Assembly (NCBI GenBank): GCA_001730085.1
Contig: MDLB01000062.1
Span: 1-14,186 of the forward strand
DNA from: PVC group bacterium (ex Bugula neritina AB1)
GTDB lineage: Bacteria > GCA-001730085
Length of the DNA stretch: 14,186 nt
Direction: 5' to 3'
The notes under the pieces are model-generated. The model was given only the letters and a program-made list of their open reading frames with translations, ran no database searches and was not told the origin of the DNA. Below are positions 6,756 to 14,186 of the stretch, piece by piece (position 1 is the stretch's first letter; each line of letters begins with the position of its first letter). The position numbers and the translations under genes were made by a program.

Positions 6756-7703
6756 TCAATTCATCGATAAAACATTTATTTTATCTTTAACACCCTCCGA
6801 CTCTTCATGATTTTTATATTTTCTATAAAAATCTCTGTAATAGAGCAATGCAGCTTTGTACTTCTTTTTTTTCTCATACCATTGAGCTGTTTCTAAAATC
6901 TTTTGAGCATCTTTTTGATTCAAATCATCAATTTCTTTTTGAGCAATGTGCCCACGAGCTGTCTTAGCATGTTTTTTCATATAAATTTCAAATTCTAGCT
7001 TAGCTTCATCAAGATCTTTTTCGGTATATCCATCTTTAGTCACAAAATGGGAAGAGCTTAGAATGATCTTATATCGACTTTCCGCAACATATTCACTTTT
7101 AGGAAACTTATCGATCAAAGCTTCATACATACGTATAGCATCTTCGAAGCGATTGATCAGTCGATAAGATTCCGCTAAATAGAAATGAGCGTAAGGAGCA
7201 TATTCACCATAGGGAGAGTTTTCAATGATGCCTTGAAAGATTTCTATCGCATGATCATTATTTTTAGGAAATGTTACCTTTCCTATATTAAAACCTTTTT
7301 TATAAAAATAATGATTACCTATTTGCACCTGTTTCTTAACAATCTCTTCAACCTGTGAAAAACCTGGATATTTTTTTAAAACTTTTTGAAAAATCAAGTA
7401 GGCATCATAATATTGACCTAAATTCATCAAGCAAGATCCAGATAAGAAACCCGCCTCAGGGGAATATCTTGAACGCGGATATTTTTTCATGAGCTTTTGA
7501 AAGCCTTTGAGCGCTTTTTTATACTCTCCCTCTTCGTAAAATTTTTTGGCCCAAAGGAATTGATCTTCAGCCGTCCCTTTCACGGAATGTTTAGGGTTTG
7601 ACCATTTTTTAGATTTTGTATTCCAAACCCAATAAGCATTTAAAGTGGTTGAATAGAAAGCAAAAAAAATAACGCATAGTATTTTTATGCGATTATAATG
7701 CAT
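6756..7703 (-). CDS. bamD: BamD-like outer-membrane assembly TPR protein
   Basis: A 315-residue exported protein. Residues 1-23 form a signal peptide (basic MHYNRIK, then a hydrophobic core) with a signal peptidase I-like site after LNA. The mature part starts with Trp-rich YWVWNTKSKKWSNPK, then TPR units: about 44-77, 80-113, and more after 150 (APYAHFYLAESYRLINRFEDA). The layout fits the BamD/YfiO family, which helps insert beta-barrel proteins in the outer membrane. Unlike standard BamD there is no lipobox cysteine at the cleavage site, so it may be periplasmic, and a YbgF/CpoB-like or other TPR role is possible. ATG 7703 is chosen because GGAGG sits 7 nt ahead and the signal peptide starts there; in-frame TTG 7742 and ATG 7733 have no such site. 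It stands alone between two gaps. Confidence 0.72.
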   Translation of the reverse strand: MHYNRIKILCVIFFAFYSTTLNAYWVWNTKSKKWSNPKHSVKGTAEDQFLWAKKFYEEGEYKKALKGFQKLMKKYPRSRYSPEAGFLSGSCLMNLGQYYDAYLIFQKVLKKYPGFSQVEEIVKKQVQIGNHYFYKKGFNIGKVTFPKNNDHAIEIFQGIIENSPYGEYAPYAHFYLAESYRLINRFEDAIRMYEALIDKFPKSEYVAESRYKIILSSSHFVTKDGYTEKDLDEAKLEFEIYMKKHAKTARGHIAQKEIDDLNQKDAQKILETAQWYEKKKKYKAALLYYRDFYRKYKNHEESEGVKDKINVLSMN

Positions 7704-7741
7704 AAATTTTCCTCCAAAGTGATCATAAATCATAAACAGCA

Positions 7742-7770
7742 AGCATAATTTCAGAACAAGAAGTCTACAA
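7742..7770 (-). promoter_or_regulatory. Candidate promoter of the bamD-like gene
   Basis: On the minus strand TTGTAG (7770-7765) and TATGCT (7747-7742) are 17 bp apart, which would start transcription near 7735 and give a leader of about 30 nt. Both hexamers are imperfect, and in DNA this AT-rich such pairs arise by chance. Confidence 0.35.
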
Positions 7771-8109
7771 AGAACAGTATACGTTTTTTATCAGATCTAT
7801 TAAAAAAAACACATAGCGTATTTCTCCAAAAGCCTGAAAATATCTTTAATGCCACATTTTTTAAAATTGATCGAACGAAACCCTTGCAAAAATCTCTTTT
7901 ATTTTATCACGAGATCCTTAGAAAATGCCTCAGTCAATTTTCTTTTTCTCCAATAATAAGTTATTGAGAACATTACATAATACCTCATAAGTTTTCTTGT
8001 TACTCTTTTTAATAAAGCTTATGGGATATTTCCAAACAACCTCCTATTATAAAAAATCCTTTCCTTACACAAAGTATGGGTTAGATTCAAAAGCCTCTGT
8101 TGTAAAAAT
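7743..8109. other. Intergenic region between dusB and the bamD-like gene
   Basis: About 370 bp without a gene I can support. On the minus strand there is a TATAAT closely followed by AGGAGG (around 8040-8053), but it leads only into a six-codon TTG frame. A 29-codon frame begins with an ATG near 7986. Neither looks protein-like. No RNA gene was recognised. Confidence 0.5.
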
Positions 8110-8135
8110 ATAAAAAAACAAAAGATTCATCTTTT
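8110..8135 (-). terminator. Rho-independent-type terminator of the trp-maf-dusB operon
   Basis: On the minus strand AAAAGAT (8135-8129) and ATCTTTT (8126-8120) form a perfect stem, folding as 6 bp with a 4-nt loop. It is followed by G and a run of seven Ts, then a second T-rich stretch. It overlaps the dusB stop codon. The stem is AT-rich but the position and T-run fit well. Confidence 0.6.
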
Positions 8136-9090
8136 ACAAATTTTCAATAAACTGTTCAAAATCATGCTCCGTTTTGACAGTCGAACGAAAAACAGCCATT
8201 CTTTCTTCTAGTTTTGAGTATTCTTTAAAGTACAAAAGAAGAAATTTATACATTCTAGGCAAAGCTCGTTCAAACGAGTACAACTCTGACATCATATAAA
8301 AATGCTCCTTTACCAAAATTTTTATTTCTTCAAAGGAAGGATTAGGTCTAGGCTTCCGCCCTTCTAAAAGGTCAATACTCTGAGCAAAAATCCAGGGGTT
8401 ACCTATAGCCCCTCTAGCGATCGATACTCCATCACAGCCTGTATCATTCATCATATCCAAAACATCTTGAGCTTCTAACACATTCCCACTCGCAAAAATA
8501 GGAACTCTCAAGTTGTCTTTCATTTCAATAATGTGATTTTTAGACAAATTCCCAGAATATTTTGATTCAGCATGTCGCGGATGAATAAAAATAGCAGAAA
8601 CACCTTCTTCTTGAGCTATATGCCCAACTTCCATATAGTTCAATGCATCGTTATTAAAACCACTGCGTATCTTTAAAGCAACAGGAAGGCCTGTTTCTTG
8701 AACCAAAGAGCGAATCATACTCCCTATCTTTAAAGGTTCATTCATCAAGGCAACACCTTTGCCTTTTTTCTTAATTTTTGGAACAGGACAAGCCGCATTG
8801 ATATTTAACATATCAAAGCCTTTGTCTTCACAAACTTTAGCGGCATGAACAATATCTTCAATATTATCACCCAAAAGTTGAACACCTAAAGGGGTATCCT
8901 CTTCATGGGTAGACATCATTCTCTTTGTGCTTTCTCTCTGACTCAAAACAGCTCGAGCATCTAACATTTCTGTAAAAGCATAAGGGCAACCAAAGCGACG
9001 AGAGATCAATCGAAAGGGTCTATCAGAAATACCTGCCAACGGAGATAAACTGATTTTTTTGCGGATAAGAAAATCAATGATCTGATGCAT
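8134..9090 (-). CDS. dusB: tRNA-dihydrouridine synthase, DusB-like
   Basis: A 318-residue FMN-dependent enzyme that reduces uridines in the tRNA D-loop. It is a TIM barrel starting SLSPLAGISDRPFR (14-27). The catalytic Cys101 lies in NINAACPVPKI, with the glycine/lysine loop KKKGKGVALM after it. Flavin-binding KIRSG (Lys140) and IHPR (His170, Arg172) follow, then the phosphate-binding FASGNV and GAIGNPWIF. The C-terminal helical domain binds tRNA. I chose ATG 9090, whose A is the last base of the maf stop (TGATG); an in-frame TTG lies at 9093. It is the last gene of the operon and ends in a hairpin terminator. The exact Dus subgroup is judged from general likeness only. Confidence 0.9.
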   Translation of the reverse strand: MHQIIDFLIRKKISLSPLAGISDRPFRLISRRFGCPYAFTEMLDARAVLSQRESTKRMMSTHEEDTPLGVQLLGDNIEDIVHAAKVCEDKGFDMLNINAACPVPKIKKKGKGVALMNEPLKIGSMIRSLVQETGLPVALKIRSGFNNDALNYMEVGHIAQEEGVSAIFIHPRHAESKYSGNLSKNHIIEMKDNLRVPIFASGNVLEAQDVLDMMNDTGCDGVSIARGAIGNPWIFAQSIDLLEGRKPRPNPSFEEIKILVKEHFYMMSELYSFERALPRMYKFLLLYFKEYSKLEERMAVFRSTVKTEHDFEQFIENL

Positions 9091-9689
9091 CAATTTTTTT
9101 CACTAAAGGTCCATATATCAAAACCTAAAGAGCTTATAAGATTCTCTAATAAATGAACAGGCAAGCCTAAAACATTATAAAAAGAGCCCTTTATATTATC
9201 AAATAAGATAGCACCCATGCCTTCAATCGTGAAACCTCCTGCTTTATCAAGGGAGAAAAGCCGTTGAACTATTTTTTTGTATTTCTCTTTTTCAAAGGGT
9301 CGCATAGAAATGATAGTCTCATCAACACCTGTTTTTATTTGATCACCATAGCACACAGCAAGACCCGTAAAAACAGAAACATCATTCCCACAATAACTTT
9401 CAAACATCGCCATGGCATGTTTAAAATCCTGTGGCTTATTCAAAACTTTCTGTTGTGAATAAACTACTGTATCAGCAGCAATAACAATATCCGTTTTATT
9501 AGATAACGCCACAGCTTTGGCTTTATTTTTAGCATTAGTCTCAGTAAGATCAAAAGGATTCGCGGTTTCAGTTTCCCACTCCTCCACATTAGACGGCACT
9601 ACAGAAAAAGGCAAAGAACAGAGATCTAAGATATTAGCTCTTCTTGGAGAGTTTGAAGCTAAAATCAATGAAGGAGTCTTATTTAACAT
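9090..9689 (-). CDS. maf: Maf-family nucleotide pyrophosphatase
   Basis: A 199-residue protein with the N-terminal signature LILASNSPRRANIL (8-21), where the Ser and Arg residues bind the substrate phosphates, the AADTVV motif with probable catalytic Asp73, VFTG, and the late DKAGGFTIEGMGA and NVLGLP motifs. Maf proteins hydrolyse dTTP/UTP or modified nucleotides to the monophosphate and so clean the nucleotide pool. The DKAGG-x-x-I-x-G pattern favours the dTTP/UTP type (YhdE). The ATG overlaps the trpA stop (7-bp overlap) and the gene shares its last base with dusB, so it sits inside one translationally linked unit. Confidence 0.93.
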   Translation of the reverse strand: MLNKTPSLILASNSPRRANILDLCSLPFSVVPSNVEEWETETANPFDLTETNAKNKAKAVALSNKTDIVIAADTVVYSQQKVLNKPQDFKHAMAMFESYCGNDVSVFTGLAVCYGDQIKTGVDETIISMRPFEKEKYKKIVQRLFSLDKAGGFTIEGMGAILFDNIKGSFYNVLGLPVHLLENLISSLGFDIWTFSEKN

Positions 9690-10456
9690 TTCACAAAGGG
9701 CTGTACAAAGTTTCTAATATACCTGAAAAAATTTTCATCTTCTCGGAATTTATCTATCTGCTCAATCAGACTACTTCCAACAATGATACCGTCAGACTCT
9801 TTTGCAAAAATTTTCGCATCTTTAGGATTCGAAATACCAAAACCTAGAGCTAATGGTGTTTCTGTTTGAAATTTGATCATATTTAAACGTTGCTGAATAT
9901 GTTCAACATCCAACTCTCCACGGCCTGTCACTCCCATACGTGAAACATAGTAAAGAAAACCGGTTGTTTTTTGAATAATCATTTTCATACGTGCATTAGG
10001 TGTCGTTTGTGAAAGAAAAAATGTCATCGCAATATTTTCTTCATCACATTCTTTCAAAAGTTCGTCCGACTCTTCAATTGTTAGATCTGGTATAGCTAAA
10101 CCGTCAACCTTACATTCTGAACATCTTTTAACAAAACTTTTAACTCCCTTACACATAACCATATGATAATAGCTCATCAAAACTATGGGAACATCTGTCC
10201 TCTCACGTATTTTTTGGATCATAACAAAAACTTGATCCATAGAGATCCCTGCATCAAGCATTTTTTGAGATGCCCTTTGGATAACTTTTCCGTCTGCAAC
10301 AGGGTCCGAAAACGGAACACCTATTTCAACAATCCCAGCACCCTCTTCGGCCAATAAAACAACCAAGTCAATAAAGGTATCGACATCAGGGTAGCCCGCC
10401 GTAAGAAAAGGTATAAAAATAGGTTTTTTTTCAAAAGCTTTTTGAACACGATTCAT
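9683..10456 (-). CDS. trpA: Tryptophan synthase alpha chain
   Basis: A 257-residue TIM-barrel enzyme that splits indole-3-glycerol phosphate into indole and glyceraldehyde 3-phosphate and passes indole to TrpB. Both catalytic acids are present: Glu44 in VEIGVPFSDP and Asp55 in ADG. Other family marks are FIPFLTAGYPD near the N-terminus, YYVSRMGVTG, and phosphate-binding GFGIS and GIIVGSSL. It follows trpB after 14 bp; the ribosome site (AGGA, about 12 nt away) is weak, so re-initiation from trpB is likely. It is about ten residues shorter than E. coli TrpA, mostly at the N-terminus. Confidence 0.96.
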   Translation of the reverse strand: MNRVQKAFEKKPIFIPFLTAGYPDVDTFIDLVVLLAEEGAGIVEIGVPFSDPVADGKVIQRASQKMLDAGISMDQVFVMIQKIRERTDVPIVLMSYYHMVMCKGVKSFVKRCSECKVDGLAIPDLTIEESDELLKECDEENIAMTFFLSQTTPNARMKMIIQKTTGFLYYVSRMGVTGRGELDVEHIQQRLNMIKFQTETPLALGFGISNPKDAKIFAKESDGIIVGSSLIEQIDKFREDENFFRYIRNFVQPFVKC

Positions 10457-10470
10457 AACTATACTATATC

Positions 10471-11664
10471 CTAATTCCTCAATAACTCTTTGACCTGCGA
10501 AACATCTTTATCTCCACGGCCAGAAAGGTTCACAATAACAATATCTTCTTTTTTAAACCTTTCTCGATTTTTTAAGAGATAAGCAAACGTATGAGCTGTT
10601 TCTAAAGCAGGAATAATACCTTCCATTTTAGAAATAACTTGAAAAGCATTCAAAGCTTCCTTATCATTGATCGAAAAATACTCAGCCCTCTTCGAGTCAG
10701 CATAAAAACTATGCTCAGGACCTACTCCGGGGTAATCTAAACCAGCTGATATAGAATGTGTCTGTCGCACCTGACCGTTTCGATCTTGTAAAAGATAACT
10801 CCTACAACCATGTAAAACTCCAGGTTTCCCTTTAACAAGGGTAGCACAATGAGCCTCTGAATTTACACCATACCCTCCAGCTTCAATCCCAATAAACTTG
10901 ACATTATCATCATAGAAAGGATAAAAAAGTCCCATAGCATTACTACCACCACCAACACATGCCATCAAATAGTCTGGCAATCTTTTTTCAGCTTCCAAAA
11001 TTTGCTTCTTAGCTTCAATCCCTATGATTGATTGAAAATCTCGTACCATCGTAGGGAAAGGATGTGGCCCAATAACCGAACCCACAATATAATGGGTTTT
11101 TTCAACAGATGATGACCAATCCCTTAAAGCCTCATTCGTAGCGTCTTTCAAAGTTTTACTCCCAGAGGAAACCGTCACAACTTCTGCATTGAGCATCTCC
11201 ATACGGAAAACATTGAGTTCTTGGCGATAAATATCTTCTTCACCCATATATATAACGCAGTCCAGCCCCAAAAGAGCGCAAACCGTCGCGGTTGCTACCC
11301 CATGTTGTCCCGCTCCCGTTTCGGCAATGATACGTGTCTTATTCATTTTTTTGGCAAGAAGCGCCTGTCCAATAGTGTTATTTATTTTATGAGCACCTGT
11401 GTGATTCAAATCTTCTCTTTTTAAATAAATCTTACAGCCAACATGGTCTGAAAGATTTTCTGCAAGATAAAGAGGTGTCGGGCGACCAACATAGTCTTTT
11501 AAAAGTCGATGCCATTCGGATTGAAAAGAATCTTCATCTTTAACTTTTTCATATACAGAAGATAGTTGATCAAGAGCTTCATACAAAACTTCAGGAACAA
11601 AACACCCACCATATTCGCCAAAGTACCCTTTTTTTAGAGTCCCAAAGTCATTAATATCCGGCAT
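10471..11664 (-). CDS. trpB: Tryptophan synthase beta chain
   Basis: A 397-residue PLP enzyme, normal length, joining indole with L-serine to give tryptophan in an alpha2-beta2 complex with TrpA. PLP-binding Lys93 lies in HTGAHKINN, catalytic Glu115 in AETGAGQHG, the phosphate loop is GGGSNAMG, and SGRGDKD is near the C-terminus. The N-terminal [13 protein letters not shown] is that of the TrpA-partnered TrpB1 type, not TrpB2. ATG 11664 starts two bases after trpF, with GGGAG (inside the trpF end) 8 nt before it. No truncation or missing key residue is seen. Confidence 0.97.
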   Translation of the reverse strand: MPDINDFGTLKKGYFGEYGGCFVPEVLYEALDQLSSVYEKVKDEDSFQSEWHRLLKDYVGRPTPLYLAENLSDHVGCKIYLKREDLNHTGAHKINNTIGQALLAKKMNKTRIIAETGAGQHGVATATVCALLGLDCVIYMGEEDIYRQELNVFRMEMLNAEVVTVSSGSKTLKDATNEALRDWSSSVEKTHYIVGSVIGPHPFPTMVRDFQSIIGIEAKKQILEAEKRLPDYLMACVGGGSNAMGLFYPFYDDNVKFIGIEAGGYGVNSEAHCATLVKGKPGVLHGCRSYLLQDRNGQVRQTHSISAGLDYPGVGPEHSFYADSKRAEYFSINDKEALNAFQVISKMEGIIPALETAHTFAYLLKNRERFKKEDIVIVNLSGRGDKDVSQVKELLRN

Positions 11665-11666
11665 TT

Positions 11667-12287
11667 TTAGTCTCCCTGCTTGGCTTTATGAATAAAAGCC
11701 TTCATTTTATCAAAGTTTTTTATACCTGGAGATAGCTCAATTCCACTAGAAACATCAACGCCATCAGGAGAAAAAGCTTCTATCGCTTCATCCACATTTT
11801 GAGGATTTAGTCCGCCTGCTACGAACATCAAAGATCCATTGTACAAATTTTTGAACTGTCTGACAAGTTGATTATTAACCCTGATACCTTGACCTCCATA
11901 GTGATCGCCGGCATCACCATCCAAAAGAACAAAAGGGTGATCTCTCCATTTCTTCATTTCTTCAATATCTCTCGTCCGCAAAGCTTTGATAACCTTCTCT
12001 TTCCCTAGCTTTTCAGCTAACTCAAGCGTCTCTTCTCCATGGAGCTGAACCATAGAAATACCTGTATTCCTTTGTATAGCTTGGATTTGATTATAATCAG
12101 CATTAACAAAGACACCTACAGAAATAAAATCTTTTCTTGGTAACTTTTTTAAAATAGTTGAAACAGACTCCTCCGAAACATACCGAGAGCTTTTAGGATA
12201 AAAAATAAAACCCAAATAGTCTGCCCCGGCATCTAAAGCCTCAAGAGCATCTTTAAAGTTTGTTATTCCGCATATTTTAACTTTCAA
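11667..12287 (-). CDS. trpF: Phosphoribosylanthranilate isomerase
   Basis: A 206-residue TIM barrel that isomerises phosphoribosylanthranilate to CdRP in tryptophan synthesis. The general base Cys6 is in KICGITN and the general acid Asp123 in [22 protein letters not shown] and the phosphate-binding DVSSGIE...SPGIKN are family marks. The start is inferred to be TTG at 12287: GAGAGG precedes it by 7 nt and it places KVKICG at the very N-terminus as in relatives. An upstream in-frame TTG at 12302 would put the ribosome site inside the gene. The GAGAGG overlaps the stop codon of the kinase-like gene, so translation is probably coupled. The next enzyme, TrpC, is not encoded in this window. Confidence 0.95.
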   Translation of the reverse strand: MKVKICGITNFKDALEALDAGADYLGFIFYPKSSRYVSEESVSTILKKLPRKDFISVGVFVNADYNQIQAIQRNTGISMVQLHGEETLELAEKLGKEKVIKALRTRDIEEMKKWRDHPFVLLDGDAGDHYGGQGIRVNNQLVRQFKNLYNGSLMFVAGGLNPQNVDEAIEAFSPDGVDVSSGIELSPGIKNFDKMKAFIHKAKQGD

Positions 12288-12298
12288 ACAAGTACCTC

Positions 12299-13783
12299 TC
12301 AAAAAAGTATTTCAAAAAATTCTTCCAAGAAAGAGTCTCGCCTCTTTCTTGCCTTAAAAAAATCCTCTTTACCCAAAAACACCCTCAATTTTAACTCAAG
12401 ATCTTCCCAGTTTTTTCGAAAACCCAATTTTTTTTGAGATACAAAATTTTTGGCACTAACCCCTCGAAAAGCTTCGAGTTGAAAAGCTGCTCCTTTGGAG
12501 GACTTCGCATCAATATACTCAATCCACTCATTTTTAGAAGGGTTTCTCCTAAATTTATCTTCTAATAAATTTTTTAAGAAAAAACGGTATCTATAATCTA
12601 CCAAAAAAGCTCGATAATAATCTTTTTTCCAATCCATCGTCATCAAAAAATCAACTTTATGAGATAAAGATAACGTCAATTGCTTCGCGAAGTCTTGCCC
12701 ATAAATATTTTGAGCAAAACTTTCAATCCACTCTAATGACTTAGGGGTTTTGATTTGATTCAAAAATGTTATATAAACTTCATGAAAAAGAGATAAACAT
12801 CGTTTCAAAGAATTTTTAGAAGATGAAGATACCTCCAATAAAAAAGGTAAAAGATTAATTTCACTTAAACCCTGCCTGATATCTTCAAGAATCCAATCGT
12901 CACTATTACTTTCTAATAGATATTGGATATCAAAATCAATCATCCAAAGTTTTTGAGATTCATTGATATCCATAAAAATATTTAAATCTTTTGTCTCCTC
13001 TCCCGAGCTAGTGACACTAGCTAAATGACTATTCCCCAAATGCCTGTCATTTCGACCTAAAACATCCCCCATCGCTGCATGTTTTGCAAGACATGTGACA
13101 AAAATATCATTTATTTCTATATCGATCTTTTGAGCACCTGTCATCCAAAATCTAAAAAATGTTTCAGAAGAGATCCCAGGAAACCTTTCTGCAACCGAAA
13201 GAGAATTTCCCTGTTGTGAATGATAGTAAACAGGTTGAGGTGCAATAAACTCAGGGTGAATAAACTTTGCCTGTATCGCATGATAAAAAGATTCATGCTT
13301 AAGGGTAAAGCCATCATCAAACTCACGTTTCAAAAACAAATCAACAGATTTATTTTTATCTTTTAAAAGAAACGTTAAACAATAAACCCCCGCACCTATG
13401 CTATGGTCTTCAACATTTGAAATAGACCAGTCGTCATTATAACCAAAGTTTTTAAAAAAATAATCTTCTAAGAAAGGTACCCAGCCTAATTCATAAATCC
13501 TTTTTTCAAAAAGAGAATTTAGATCTTTTTTTATATCAGGAGGAGCATCATTAATAACACTCCGATAAGTATCAATAACAACCCTTGGAACATGAGATTT
13601 TCTTCCACCAAAATAAAGATCTTTTATAACATTTCGACCAAATATTTTTCGGTAAGACAACTGTTCCAAAAAATGTTTACCTGTTAAATCGCCTAAGTGA
13701 CACAAACCACTAGCTTCACATAAAACTTTATTTAACGTTTCAACTCTACCCTGAAAATAATCCAACATTTTAAAAAAAATCAT
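12299..13783 (-). CDS. Atypical kinase-like protein of PI3/4-kinase type
   Basis: A 494-residue protein of unknown role. Residues 129-155 resemble a kinase N-lobe: a glycine-turn strand IGAGVYCLTFLL, then VDLFLKREF with Lys152 as candidate ATP-binding lysine; Glu164 may be the helix-C partner. The C-lobe core is GDVLGRNDRHLGN (239-251), giving D246-R247-H248-x2-N251, followed by WMIDFD (280-285) with metal-binding Asp283. The D-R-H-x2-N plus IDF pair is the mark of PI3/4-kinase-like and HipA/Fam20-like atypical kinases. About 120 N-terminal and 200 C-terminal residues are unrecognised and look helical. ATG 13783 overlaps the tautomerase stop as ATGA, and the gene ends 11 bp before trpF, so it belongs to the operon. 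Substrate (protein, lipid or small molecule) cannot be told; a LanM-like dehydratase fold is a weaker alternative. Confidence 0.6.
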   Translation of the reverse strand: MIFFKMLDYFQGRVETLNKVLCEASGLCHLGDLTGKHFLEQLSYRKIFGRNVIKDLYFGGRKSHVPRVVIDTYRSVINDAPPDIKKDLNSLFEKRIYELGWVPFLEDYFFKNFGYNDDWSISNVEDHSIGAGVYCLTFLLKDKNKSVDLFLKREFDDGFTLKHESFYHAIQAKFIHPEFIAPQPVYYHSQQGNSLSVAERFPGISSETFFRFWMTGAQKIDIEINDIFVTCLAKHAAMGDVLGRNDRHLGNSHLASVTSSGEETKDLNIFMDINESQKLWMIDFDIQYLLESNSDDWILEDIRQGLSEINLLPFLLEVSSSSKNSLKRCLSLFHEVYITFLNQIKTPKSLEWIESFAQNIYGQDFAKQLTLSLSHKVDFLMTMDWKKDYYRAFLVDYRYRFFLKNLLEDKFRRNPSKNEWIEYIDAKSSKGAAFQLEAFRGVSAKNFVSQKKLGFRKNWEDLELKLRVFLGKEDFFKARKRRDSFLEEFFEILF

Positions 13784-13965
13784 TCCCCTTTAATAAACTG
13801 ATGACCTTGGATCCAATTATCCGAAGAAACTTCATCAAAAACAACCTGTGTTTTTTCTTTAGACTTATTAGCAACCTCTTCCAAAGTCTCAGCGATACGC
13901 TCCGCTATATCGATCTTTTGATCACTAGAAAGCTTTCCTATTAAACGAACACTTACATAAGGCAT
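13780..13965 (-). CDS. 4-oxalocrotonate tautomerase-family protein
   Basis: A 61-residue protein, the normal size of the short tautomerase family, which forms oligomers and uses the N-terminal proline as a general base in keto-enol reactions. Two in-frame ATGs exist (13971 and 13965). The second is right: it puts Pro directly after Met (MPYVSVRL), as catalysis needs, and AAGGAG lies 9 nt ahead, whereas it would be only 3 nt from the first. The late VVFDEVSSDNW matches the usual VFDEV-x-ENW motif. It heads the operon, overlapping the kinase-like gene by 4 bp. Its physiological substrate is unknown, and such proteins often occur without any aromatic degradation pathway. Confidence 0.85.
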   Translation of the reverse strand: MPYVSVRLIGKLSSDQKIDIAERIAETLEEVANKSKEKTQVVFDEVSSDNWIQGHQFIKGE

Positions 13966-13978
13966 AGTCATTATCTCC

Positions 13979-13997
13979 TTTTAGTTTTTTACTAAAA
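13979..13997. other. Inverted repeat between the transposon end and the tautomerase gene
   Basis: TTTTAGT (13979-13985) and ACTAAAA (13991-13997) are perfect 7-bp arms around five Ts. On the minus strand the right arm ends at the ribosome binding site of the tautomerase gene, overlapping its first two bases, so it might weaken translation. It lacks a following T-run on either strand good enough for a terminator. Confidence 0.4.
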
Positions 13998-14100
13998 CAA
14001 ATTTTTACTTGACATCCTCACCTACCTAAAGGAAGGTGATTCCTAGATTTACTAAGCTATTTTTTTAGCAACTAGGGGTTCTTGCTTCATAGAAATTCCT
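13989..14100 (-). ncRNA. Putative omegaRNA (reRNA) of the TnpB element, with guide region
   Basis: TnpB nucleases are known to use an RNA made from the transposon right end, whose 3' guide is the flanking DNA. Here that RNA would run on the minus strand from within the tnpB end, through the hairpin at 14039-14018, to the right-end tetramer TCAA (14012-14009). The guide would then begin GTAAAAATTTG at 14008. The 5' limit is not visible; 14100 is nominal. This is inferred from family knowledge and position. Confidence 0.4.
14018..14039 (-). repeat. Subterminal hairpin of the IS right end
   Basis: TCACCT at 14018-14023 pairs with AGGTGA at 14034-14039. In this family such imperfect hairpins are recognised as single-stranded DNA by the TnpA transposase and form the 3' stem of the omegaRNA. 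Confidence 0.75.
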
Positions 14101-14186
14101 AACGGATTTTCTCCACAAGCTAACAAGGCATGCCCTGCCTCTAAGATATTACGCCCCGCATTACGGTCAGCGTTTGCACTGTAGCC
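14052..14186 (-). CDS. tnpB: TnpB (IS605-family RNA-guided nuclease), C-terminal 44 residues
   Basis: The minus-strand frame is open from the right edge to TAG at 14054-14052. It starts [18 protein letters not shown], the conserved end of the TnpB RuvC domain, in which the Asp of NADRNA is the third catalytic acid. The zinc-finger cysteines just before it are outside the window. After the motif comes a 26-residue tail. The rest of the gene and its condition cannot be judged. It points the same way as the operon that follows. Confidence 0.88.
   Translation of the reverse strand, partial: GYSANADRNAGRNILEAGHALLACGENPLGISMKQEPLVAKKIA

Larger units (their letters stand above)
14009..14186 (-). 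mobile_element. Right end of an IS200/IS605-family insertion sequence (partial)
   Basis: The end of tnpB is followed, within about 12 bp, by a subterminal hairpin (TCACCT/AGGTGA, 14018-14039, with an inner CC/GG pair and a T-T mismatch) and then GGATGTCAA. Hairpin ends with no terminal inverted repeats, and a TCAA right cleavage tetramer, are typical of IS608-like elements. I set the boundary at 14009. The left end and any tnpA lie outside the window, so whether the element is mobile is unknown. Confidence 0.8.

Noticed and set aside
7704-7742. BamD-like gene start at TTG 7742 or ATG 7733
   Set aside because: GGAGG with 7-nt spacing marks ATG 7703, where the signal peptide begins.
7900-8060. 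Consensus-like TATAAT and AGGAGG on the minus strand in the dusB-bamD gap
   Set aside because: They lead only to a six-codon frame, and the nearby 29-codon frame has no protein-like character.

Overview
The window is AT-rich bacterial DNA from a Gram-negative lineage. The outer-membrane evidence is an LptE lipoprotein, a heptosyltransferase-type LPS glycosyltransferase and a BamD-like TPR protein. The tryptophan-rich start of the mature BamD-like protein (W-x-W-x5-KKWSNPK) and the general gene mix recall the PVC group (Omnitrophota or Chlamydiae). That placement is from memory and is tentative. A eukaryotic-type protein tyrosine phosphatase (PTP) with lysine-rich repeats suggests, but does not prove, life with a eukaryotic host.

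Layout from left to right. (1) Positions 2-2194, plus strand: one uninterrupted reading frame that enters from beyond the left edge. It carries about six lysine/arginine-rich repeats, then a PTP domain, then a C-terminal region I do not recognise. The ATG at 845 lies inside the PTP domain and is not the start. (2) 2195-2558: intergenic, with one weak small-ORF candidate. (3) 2559-4353, minus strand: an overlapping pair, a glycosyltransferase family 9 (heptosyltransferase-like) gene followed by a DnaQ-type 3'-5' exonuclease. (4) 4354-4739: intergenic, with a good promoter and a foldable leader ahead of rpsT. (5) rpsT, plus strand, with a GTG start, converging on holA. (6) lptE-holA, minus strand. 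(7) bamD-like gene, minus strand, in its own unit. (8) 7743-8133: intergenic, ending in a hairpin terminator for the next operon. (9) 8134-13965, minus strand: a tight operon read as tautomerase, atypical PI3/4-kinase-like protein, trpF, trpB, trpA, maf, dusB, with overlaps or very short gaps between most neighbours. (10) 14009-14186: right end of an IS200/IS605-family element with the C-terminus of TnpB and a right-end hairpin. It lies about 45 bp upstream of the tautomerase gene and points the same way.

The operon joins part of tryptophan synthesis (TrpF and both tryptophan synthase subunits; no trpC, trpD, trpE or trpG is visible) to nucleotide and tRNA housekeeping (Maf, DusB) and to two unusual leading genes. 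The lptE, bamD and GT9 genes all serve the LPS or outer membrane. The least ordinary items are the repeat-bearing PTP with an altered WPD loop, the kinase-like protein coupled to trpF, the putative omegaRNA-bearing transposon end abutting the operon, and a short sequence shared by three intergenic regions.
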